This document shows positions 26,378 to 31,865 of a stretch of 31,865 nt of DNA, piece after piece; the first letter of the stretch is position 1, and every line of letters starts with the position of its first letter. The position numbers were made by a program, and so were the translations under genes. The stretch spans positions 1 to 31,865 of the forward strand of contig JAVBNG010000046.1 in assembly GCA_031551695.1 (NCBI GenBank). The letters run 5' to 3'. The DNA is from JAAYCI01 sp031551695 (GTDB lineage Bacteria; Bacillota; Clostridia; Oscillospirales; Ruminococcaceae). The notes under the pieces were generated by a model, which ran no database searches, was not told where the DNA came from, and saw only the letters and a list, made by a program, of their open reading frames with translations.

Positions 26378-26905
26378 ATGGCTACAAATTCCGAACATCC
26401 CATCAGCGGCCTTATGGACGTGACCCTCGAAAAAATTCGCCAGATGGTGGACTCGAACACCATCATCGGCAATCCTATCCACACGCCGGATGGCACCACC
26501 ATTCTGCCTGTCTCCCGCGTCAGCTTCGGGTTTGCCTCCGGCGGCAGCGACTTTGTGTCCTCCCGTGCGCCAAAGGACCTGTTCGGCGGCGGCAGCGGCG
26601 CGGGCGTTTCCATTGTGCCGGTGGCCTTCCTTGTGCTGCAAAAAGGCGGCAGTGTGCGCATGATTCAACTGGCCGACGAACGCCGCGGCGGCACCATGGA
26701 CCGCGCTTTGAACATGCTGCCCGATTTGGTTGACAAGGTGAGCGGCATTGTGGCAAACCGCGGCGCGGACAGCGCGGGCGCGGCAAACAGCCCTGCCGGC
26801 GGCGCAAGCCCCACCTTTGGCGGGGCCGCCGAACCCGTTGCCACGGAAGTGGACGGCATTACCCTTACAGAAGTAACAGACGTGACAGAAGCGGAAGAGG
26901 TTTAA
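26378..26905 (+). CDS. ytfJ: GerW/YtfJ-family sporulation protein
   Basis: A 175-residue protein of the GerW family; in Bacillus subtilis the family member is made in spores and affects germination. Seen here: HPISGLMDVTLEKIRQMVDSNTIIGNPI, followed by TILPVSRVSFGFASGGSDF and GGGSGAGVSIVPVAFLVL, the conserved core. The C-terminal 50 residues are Ala/Gly/Glu-rich and variable. AAAGGAG precedes the ATG. It is good evidence that the organism sporulates or descends from spore formers. Confidence 0.93.
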   Translation: MATNSEHPISGLMDVTLEKIRQMVDSNTIIGNPIHTPDGTTILPVSRVSFGFASGGSDFVSSRAPKDLFGGGSGAGVSIVPVAFLVLQKGGSVRMIQLADERRGGTMDRALNMLPDLVDKVSGIVANRGADSAGAANSPAGGASPTFGGAAEPVATEVDGITLTEVTDVTEAEEV

Positions 26906-27640
26906 ATGCCCGAAGAGAGAATCCAGAAAATCCTTGCCACGGCGGGCGTTTGCAGCCGCCGTGCGGCGGAACTGCTCATCAAAGCGGGCCGCGTGCGTGT
27001 AAATGGGCGGCCCGTGGGCCTGGGCGACAAAGCCGACCCCGCCCACGATATCATCAGCGTGGACGGCGAGAATGTCCACGTGCCAAAAAAACGCCGGAAC
27101 ATTTACATTATGCTGAACAAGCCGCGGGGCTATGTCACCACGGCGAAGGATGCCCATGCCCGCCGCACGGTGATGGACCTGGTGGTGGACATTCCGGAGC
27201 GGCTGTACCCGGCGGGCCGCCTTGACAAAGACAGCGAGGGCCTGCTCATCCTCACCAACGACGGGGACTTCACCAATCGCCTTTTGCACCCGTCCTCCGG
27301 CGTGACGAAGCTGTACCGCGTCACCGTGCGGCCGCGCGCCTCCGAGGATGCCCTTGCAAAGCTGGCGGCGGGTGTTACCCTGGACGACGGCGCCAAAACC
27401 GCCCCGGCCAGCGTGCGCGTGGTGACGGCGGACGCCGAGCGCAGCGTGCTGGAAATCAGCATCACCGAGGGCAAAAACCGCCAAATCCGCCGCATGTGCG
27501 AGGCCGTGGGCCTCTCTGTGGCGCGGCTGCGGCGCAATTCCGTGGGCCCGCTGAAATTGGGCATGCTGAAGCCCGGCACATGGCGCGAGCTCACCACCGC
27601 CGAGGTGGCGGCTTTGATGCGCGCCGCCTCGAAGGAGTAA
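26906..27640 (+). CDS. rluB: rRNA pseudouridine synthase (RluB/RsuA family)
   Basis: Converts a specific uridine in rRNA to pseudouridine. It has 244 residues. The S4 RNA-binding domain (1-60: RIQKILATAGVCSRRAAELLIKAGRVRVNG) is followed by the catalytic domain with GRLDKDSEGLLILTNDGDF, in which Asp107 is the catalytic residue, and the EGKNRQIRRM motif. The ATG follows the ytfJ stop with no gap, so translation is probably coupled. B versus E/F type cannot be settled by eye; gene context with scpB favours RluB. Confidence 0.92.
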   Translation: MPEERIQKILATAGVCSRRAAELLIKAGRVRVNGRPVGLGDKADPAHDIISVDGENVHVPKKRRNIYIMLNKPRGYVTTAKDAHARRTVMDLVVDIPERLYPAGRLDKDSEGLLILTNDGDFTNRLLHPSSGVTKLYRVTVRPRASEDALAKLAAGVTLDDGAKTAPASVRVVTADAERSVLEISITEGKNRQIRRMCEAVGLSVARLRRNSVGPLKLGMLKPGTWRELTTAEVAALMRAASKE

Positions 27641-27645
27641 CCGCT

Positions 27646-28002
27646 GTGTTGATGATCAAGCTCATCGACGAGCCGGCGGTGCTGGAAAGTCTTGGCGCGG
27701 CGCGGTTCGGCCCGTGCACAGAAGGTTACGTTGCCATGGACGGCCCCGCCTACCTGGGCCACACGCTGTTCACGGTGCAAAACGGCATGGCCACTGTTGT
27801 GGATACCTCCGTCAGCCATGCCGCTCACCCGGAAGAGCTGGACACGGTGCTGCGCGCCGTTGCCGCCGCCATTTCCCGCGGGGCGGGCGCCTTTGCAGTG
27901 GACACGCAAAACCCGTCCCTCGCCGCGTGGTGGCAAGGGCGCTTTGGCGAAACGGCCGGCCCCTGCGCCGCCGTGGATGTCATCGCCTGCGCGGGTGATT
28001 AG
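27646..28002 (+). CDS. Small hypothetical protein, possibly GNAT-like
   Basis: A 118-residue protein not confidently recognised. GTG 27646 is preferred because AAGGAG (27632-27637) lies eight bases upstream; TTG 27649 and ATG 27652 are alternatives. The order of short strands, a helix (HPEELDTVLRAVAAAISRGAGAFAV) and a final aromatic-rich segment resembles the later part of an acetyltransferase fold, but no acetyl-CoA loop is clear. It is the last gene of the M50-scp-ytfJ-rluB operon. Confidence 0.6.
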   Translation: MLMIKLIDEPAVLESLGAARFGPCTEGYVAMDGPAYLGHTLFTVQNGMATVVDTSVSHAAHPEELDTVLRAVAAAISRGAGAFAVDTQNPSLAAWWQGRFGETAGPCAAVDVIACAGD

Positions 28003-28059
28003 AGCGTGTTCACGCTTCGGTACAAAACTGCGCGGCGGGGCTTCTTTTTACAAAAAACC

Positions 28060-28088
28060 TTGTAGATTATTTCACAATATAGTATGAT
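28060..28088 (+). promoter_or_regulatory. Promoter for the carboxyltransferase operon
   Basis: TTGTAG (28060-28065) and TATGAT (28083-28088) are separated by exactly 17 bp in an AT-rich island, about 100 nt before the first ATG. Confidence 0.7.
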
Positions 28089-28102
28089 TAAATGGTGTTG
28101 AA

Positions 28103-28122
28103 ACGCGGGGGGCACCCCGCGT
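28103..28122 (+). promoter_or_regulatory. 5' leader hairpin
   Basis: A perfect 8-bp stem ACGCGGGG/CCCCGCGT with a 4-nt loop lies within about 10-30 nt of the expected transcript start. There is no T-run, so it is not a terminator; an mRNA 5' stabiliser or protein-binding site is possible. Confidence 0.5.
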
Positions 28123-28192
28123 AAATGAAGAACCGATGACGTATTCAGGCGCCGCATCAACCAAATGCAAGGCGTAAACGGGAGGTCTGTAG

Positions 28193-29536
28193 ATGGCTGC
28201 ACAAACCACGAACGGCGACAATTTGCTGGGGCTCTTTTTTGACGCAGGTGCTTACACACCGCTGTTTGCCCGCGAGGGCGAAGGCGTGAAGGCCGCTTAT
28301 GGCGACGTGGGCGGCCTTGGGGCCTACGCGGTGCTGCAAACCGGCGCCGCCCTTACGGCGGAGGATGTGGCCGCCAGCTGCAAAACGTTGGAGCTTGCCG
28401 CAAAAACCGGCAGGCCTGTCGCCACGTTCTACCATTCCAAGGGCGTGGCCCTTGCCGGCGGCCAGCGCGTGCTGGGCGAGATGGCAAAGCTTTCGCGCAC
28501 GGCGGCGGCACTGTCCGGCGTGGTGCCGCAGGTGTCGGTCGTTTACGGCGTGTGCGGCGCGTCTAATGCTTTGGCGGCGCTGTCGGCGGACCTTTTGGTC
28601 ATCTCGAAAGACGCGGAACTGTTTTTGACGCCGCCGTTTTTGGCGGCTGCCGCGGGCGACAAGCCCGCCGGCGCGGGCAGCGCGGAAGCGGCCAAAGCCG
28701 CCGGTGTGGCGACCCTTGTGGAAGAAACCGCCGCAGACGCGGCCCGCAGCGCCGCGCGCCTTTTGATGCTGCTGCCCCGCAACAATCTGGCCGCCACGGC
28801 GGAGTTTGAATATGTTATGCCGCAAACGGCGTTAGACATGGCGAAATACACTGCCGTTGCCGCCGCCGAGGCCGTTGCCGACGACGGCAGCGCCGTGGAA
28901 CTGTACGAGGGCTTTGGCAAGGGCGTCAGCACCTTCCTTGCCACGGTCGAGGGCAATGTGGCGGGCATCGTGTCCACCAAAGGGGCGGACGCCTACCTTG
29001 GCTCGAACTGCCTGGCAAAAGCGGCGCGCTTTGTGCGCTTTTGCGACGCGTTCAGCATCCCTGTCGTCACGCTTGTGAACGTTGGCGGCGTGCAAAAAAG
29101 CAGCAGCGCCGAGGCCGCGGGCCTTCTGCGCGCCGCTGCACGCCTTGCCGCCACCTATGCGGACGCCACTACGGCCAAAATTGCCGTCGTCACAGGGCGC
29201 GCAGTGGGCGCGGCCTACACGGCGCTGTGCGCGGCGGACCTCACCATCGCGGTAGAGGGCTGTGTGCTGGCCCCGGTGGAGCCCACGGCGGCCGTTAGCG
29301 TGCTGTACAAAGAAGAAATTGCCGCGGCGGGCGCTTCTATTGACGCAGAGACCGCCGCCCGCGCGAAAAAATACGAGGCGGAGGATGCCTCGGCCACAGC
29401 CGCCGTGCAGGCGGGCCTTGCCGACATGACGGCGGGCGCCGCCGCCGTGCGGCAAAGCGTTGCCGACGCCCTCACCATCTTGGCCACAAAACGCGTGCAG
29501 CGCTTGCCGAAAAAGCACGGCAATATGGCGCTGTAG
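28193..29536 (+). CDS. Carboxyltransferase subunit (MmdA/12S-like, divergent)
   Basis: A 447-residue protein of the acyl-CoA carboxyltransferase (crotonase-fold) family. The C-terminal half is clear: VEGNVAGIVSTKGADAYLGSNCLAKAARFVRFCDAFSIPVVTLVNV, then YADATTAKIAVVTGRAVGAAYTAL. The end, KRVQRLPKKHGNM, matches the end of gut Clostridia carboxyltransferases from memory. The protein is shorter than MmdA (about 510), and the first half lacks the G-G-A-R-I type motif (here HSKGVALAGG); the second oxyanion-hole region V-D-x-P-G-F is VNVGGV. GGGAGG precedes the ATG at 28193. Together with the next two genes it would transfer a carboxyl group between an acyl-CoA and biotin; the acyl-CoA is unknown, and reduced activity is possible. 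Confidence 0.8.
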   Translation: MAAQTTNGDNLLGLFFDAGAYTPLFAREGEGVKAAYGDVGGLGAYAVLQTGAALTAEDVAASCKTLELAAKTGRPVATFYHSKGVALAGGQRVLGEMAKLSRTAAALSGVVPQVSVVYGVCGASNALAALSADLLVISKDAELFLTPPFLAAAAGDKPAGAGSAEAAKAAGVATLVEETAADAARSAARLLMLLPRNNLAATAEFEYVMPQTALDMAKYTAVAAAEAVADDGSAVELYEGFGKGVSTFLATVEGNVAGIVSTKGADAYLGSNCLAKAARFVRFCDAFSIPVVTLVNVGGVQKSSSAEAAGLLRAAARLAATYADATTAKIAVVTGRAVGAAYTALCAADLTIAVEGCVLAPVEPTAAVSVLYKEEIAAAGASIDAETAARAKKYEAEDASATAAVQAGLADMTAGAAAVRQSVADALTILATKRVQRLPKKHGNMAL

Positions 29537-29591
29537 CCCGCGGGCCGAATTCCCTTATATTATGTATTAAAAGAAATATGGAGGATATCAT

Positions 29592-29999
29592 ATGAAACAT
29601 TACACCATTACCGTAGACGGCGTGGCCCATGACGTGACCGTGGTGGAAGCGGGCGCCGCCGCAGTTCCTGCGGCGGCAACGGTTCCCGTTGCGGCTTCAG
29701 CTCCCGCCGCTCCGGTTGCAGCTGCCCCGGCTGCCCCGGCTGCCGCCGCCGCTGCTCCCGTCGCCGCGCCCCAGGGTGCGGCCGGCGCCGTCACCGTAAC
29801 GGCCCCCATGCCGGGCAATGTGCTGGATATCAAGGTAGCCGCGGGCGAAGCCGTGAAAGCGGGCCAGGTGCTGGTGATTCTGGAAGCGATGAAAATGGAA
29901 AATGAGATCGTTGCCCCTCAGGACGGCACCGTTGCCACCATCAACTGTGCCAAGGGCGACGTGGTGAACGTGGGCGACGTGTTCCTTACGCTGAACTAG
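29592..29999 (+). CDS. Biotin carboxyl carrier protein
   Basis: A 135-residue carrier that shuttles carboxyl groups between the two flanking enzymes. Residues 1-17 are a short strand-rich start, 18-65 an Ala/Pro/Val linker, and 66-135 a biotinyl domain with EAMKMEN; Lys101 is the expected biotinylation site, about 35 residues from the end as usual. GGAGG lies ten bases before the ATG. It corresponds to the 1.3S subunit of transcarboxylase or the carrier of decarboxylases. Confidence 0.94.
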   Translation: MKHYTITVDGVAHDVTVVEAGAAAVPAAATVPVAASAPAAPVAAAPAAPAAAAAAPVAAPQGAAGAVTVTAPMPGNVLDIKVAAGEAVKAGQVLVILEAMKMENEIVAPQDGTVATINCAKGDVVNVGDVFLTLN

Positions 30000-30062
30000 T
30001 GCAAAACACACTTTGAACAGCGTTCTGCCCACCCCAAACTGATGAATAACGAGGTGAGACTT

Positions 30063-31466
30063 TTGGCAACGAATCCCGTCAAGATCACAGAGGTAGCCCT
30101 GCGCGACGCGCACCAAAGCCTGATTGCCACACGTATGACCACAGAGGAAATGCTGCCGATCCTTTCGGCAATGGACGAAGTGGGTTACTTTTCGCTGGAG
30201 TGCTGGGGCGGCGCCACGTTCGACTCGTGCATCCGCTTTTTGGACGAAGACCCGTGGGACCGCCTGCGCATCATCCGCAAGCACTGCCCCAAAACAAAGC
30301 TGCAAATGCTGTTCCGCGGCCAGAACATGCTGGGCTACCGCCACTACGGCGACGACATGGTGGAATACTTCGTGCAGAAAAGCGTGGCCAACGGCATCGA
30401 CATCCTGCGCATTTTCGACGCCCTGAACGACCCGCGCAACCTGGAGACTTCCATCAAAGCCGCCAAAAAGGAAAACGCCCACGTGCAGGGCTGCATCTCC
30501 TACACCCTTAGCCCCGTGCACGACAACGCCCACTTCGCGCGCTACTCGAAGACCCTCGAGGACATGGGGGCGGACTCCATTTGTATCAAGGACATGGCGG
30601 GCCTGCTTACACCAACCTCCTGCCACGAGCTGGTGAAGGCCATCCGCGAAACGGTGGCCATCCCGGTGGACATCCACTCCCACTACACGTCGGGCCTTGC
30701 GTCCATGGCTATTTTGAAGGGCATCGAGGCGGGGGCGTCCATTGTGGACACCGCCATCAGCCCGCTGGCCCTTGGCACCAGCCACATGCCCACGGAAACG
30801 CTGGTGGCCGCGCTGGCCGGCACGGAATACGACACCGGCCTTGACCTGAAGAAGCTGAACGTGGTGCGTGCCCATTTCAACAAGCTGCGTGAAAAGTATT
30901 TGGCCAACGGCCTGCTGAACCCCAAAATGCTGGGCGTGGACGCCAACACCCTGCTGTACCAGGTGCCGGGCGGCATGCTGTCGAACCTGCTGAGCCAGCT
31001 GAAGGACGCCGGCAAGGAGGACCAGCTGGAGGACGTGCTGAACGAGATTCCCCGCGTGCGCAAGGACTCCGGTTATCCGCCCCTCGTCACGCCCACCAGC
31101 CAGATTGTGGGCAGCCAGGCCGTGTTCAACATCATCGGCGGCGAGCCGTATAAGATGGTGACGAAGGAGTTCAAGGCGCTGGTAAAAGGCGAATACGGAA
31201 AAACGCCGGCGCCCATCGACCCCGCCTTCCAGAAGAAAATCATCGGCGACGAGGAGCCCGTCACCTACCGCCCGGCGGACAAAATAGAGCCGGAGCTGGC
31301 GAAGATGGAACAGGACACCGCGAAATGGGAGCGCCAGCCCGAGGACGTGCTCACCTACGCTATGTTCCCGCAGGTGGCGCCAAAATTCTTCGAAAAGCGC
31401 AATGAAAAGCTGCAAGGCGTGGACGGTGCCCACGTGGATTACGCGGCAAAATCGGTGCCAGTATAG
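30063..31466 (+). CDS. oadA: Oxaloacetate decarboxylase alpha / transcarboxylase 5S-type subunit
   Basis: A carboxyltransferase that moves CO2 between oxaloacetate/pyruvate and biotin. It has 467 residues from TTG 30063, chosen because GAGGTGAG (30051-30058) is correctly placed and the product then starts MATNPVKITEVALRDAHQSL like its relatives; the ATG at 30042 has no ribosome site. The TIM barrel has LRDAHQSLIATRM (metal-binding Asp), QMLFRGQN, RIFDALND, Lys176 in CIKDMAGLLTP (carbamylated Lys in the family), and DIHSHYTSG (His205, His207). The C-terminal conserved carboxylase domain includes VPGGMLSNL and VTPTSQIVGSQAVFN. There is no fused biotin domain; the carrier is the separate upstream gene. 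Confidence 0.93.
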   Translation: MATNPVKITEVALRDAHQSLIATRMTTEEMLPILSAMDEVGYFSLECWGGATFDSCIRFLDEDPWDRLRIIRKHCPKTKLQMLFRGQNMLGYRHYGDDMVEYFVQKSVANGIDILRIFDALNDPRNLETSIKAAKKENAHVQGCISYTLSPVHDNAHFARYSKTLEDMGADSICIKDMAGLLTPTSCHELVKAIRETVAIPVDIHSHYTSGLASMAILKGIEAGASIVDTAISPLALGTSHMPTETLVAALAGTEYDTGLDLKKLNVVRAHFNKLREKYLANGLLNPKMLGVDANTLLYQVPGGMLSNLLSQLKDAGKEDQLEDVLNEIPRVRKDSGYPPLVTPTSQIVGSQAVFNIIGGEPYKMVTKEFKALVKGEYGKTPAPIDPAFQKKIIGDEEPVTYRPADKIEPELAKMEQDTAKWERQPEDVLTYAMFPQVAPKFFEKRNEKLQGVDGAHVDYAAKSVPV

Positions 31467-31499
31467 GTTTTCTTTCGCATCATGGCAAAAGTTTTTTCA

Positions 31500-31530
31500 A
31501 AATCCCGGGCAATTCGCCTGGGATTTTTTT
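31500..31530 (+). terminator. Rho-independent terminator of the carboxyltransferase operon
   Basis: An 11-bp stem with one G-T pair (31500-31510 with 31516-31526), a 5-nt loop, and a run of seven T. It lies 33 nt after the oadA-type gene, showing that no sodium-pump gene is attached downstream. Confidence 0.9.
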
Positions 31531-31603
31531 ACGAATTTACGAATTATTTTGGAATATGGTAACAGAGATGAAAAAATAATCAAATATTTCTCCAATTTGT
31601 TAT

Positions 31604-31629
31604 TAAGTTTTTTTCCGTACCGCCGATAT
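31604..31629 (+). promoter_or_regulatory. Sigma-D (sigma-28) flagellar promoter
   Basis: TAAG at 31604-31607, a 14-bp spacer and an exact GCCGATAT at 31622-31629 match the flagellar sigma consensus (TAAA-N14-16-GCCGATAT). Confidence 0.88.
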
Positions 31630-31700
31630 ACTTGGTGTAAGGCCACTGAGACACTCGGGGCCGCCGCCACCCCGCCGCATACGAGGGGTGAAAACAAAAA

Positions 31701-31740
31701 GACGGAGGGCATGAAGCCCCCGGAAAAATTAGGGAGGATT
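31701..31740 (+). promoter_or_regulatory. Flagellin leader with repeated GGA motifs
   Basis: GGA occurs at 31704, 31722, 31733 and 31736, the last two inside the Shine-Dalgarno site; a small GGGC/GCCC hairpin (31707-31719) lies between. The layout resembles CsrA-bound flagellin leaders in Bacillus. CsrA binding is inferred only. Confidence 0.4.
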
Positions 31741-31745
31741 TACCC

Positions 31746-31865
31746 ATGATCATTCAACACAACATTATGTCCATCAACTCGCACCGCCAGCTGACCTCGA
31801 ACAACACCCAGGTTTCCAAGAACCTCGAAAAGTTGTCCAGCGGCTACCGCATCAACAAAGCAGCC
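31746..31865 (+). CDS. Flagellin (3' end cut by window)
   Basis: The first 40 residues of the flagellar filament protein: MIIQHNIMSINSHRQLTSNN, then KNLEKLSSGYRINKAA, the conserved N-terminal D0/D1 helix of flagellins. The ATG at 31746 has GGGAGG at 31732-31737. The sigma-D promoter upstream confirms the call. The rest of the gene is outside the window. Confidence 0.96.
   Translation, partial: MIIQHNIMSINSHRQLTSNNTQVSKNLEKLSSGYRINKAA

Noticed and set aside
28003..28016. A short palindrome AGCGTG-TT-CACGCT after the last gene of the scp operon as a terminator
   Set aside because: The 2-nt loop is too tight and no T-run follows directly.

Overview
The window is GC-rich, densely packed and looks like the chromosome of an anaerobic, flagellated, spore-forming Gram-positive bacterium of the class Clostridia, probably near the Oscillospiraceae/Ruminococcaceae. 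The evidence is a GerW/YtfJ sporulation gene next to scpAB and a DUF2953 gene, a flagellin gene behind a sigma-D type promoter, Shine-Dalgarno sites of the AGGAGG type, and oxygen-sensitive metabolism (indolepyruvate:ferredoxin oxidoreductase, pyruvate phosphate dikinase, biotin-dependent carboxyl transfer). The genus cannot be fixed from sequence alone. I saw no rRNA, tRNA, CRISPR array, phage or transposase gene.

Layout. 1-5.2 kb (+): the end of a large hybrid histidine kinase, an unrecognised helical/Ala-rich protein, a YhfC-type membrane protease and a small NATWQG-motif protein. 5.3-9.6 kb (-): lgt, a proline/glutamine-rich DUF4190-type membrane protein and ppdK. 10-13.6 kb (+): a 1204-residue secreted cell-wall enzyme that joins Pro-rich tandem repeats, cell-wall-binding repeats, a GH25 muramidase and a SpoIID-type lytic transglycosylase. 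13.8-19.2 kb (+): iorA, iorB, an amidohydrolase, a phenylacetate-CoA ligase and an ACT-domain protein, a set suited to turning aromatic 2-oxo acids into aryl-acetyl-CoA or aryl acetates. 19.3-22.1 kb (-): a SulP transporter followed by an anSME-like SPASM protein that has lost its radical-SAM motifs. 22.4-23.1 kb (-): plsY. 23.5-28.0 kb (+): a tight housekeeping/sporulation operon of M50 protease, scpA, scpB, DUF2953, ytfJ, an rluB-type pseudouridine synthase and a small unknown protein. 28.2-31.5 kb (+): carboxyltransferase, biotin carrier and 5S/OadA-type subunit, a transcarboxylase-like trio with no sodium-pump subunit in the window. 31.7 kb to end (+): the start of flagellin.

The strongest candidates for something new are the radical-SAM-less SPASM protein beside SulP (19315-20316), the GH25-SpoIID fusion (9978-13592), and two related inverted-repeat elements at 18611-18732 and 23161-23335 that share two internal boxes at almost identical spacing. 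Several genes (ppdK, the M50 protease, the OadA-type gene) appear to start with TTG placed just after a good Shine-Dalgarno site, so automatic ATG-based starts would be too long or too short.
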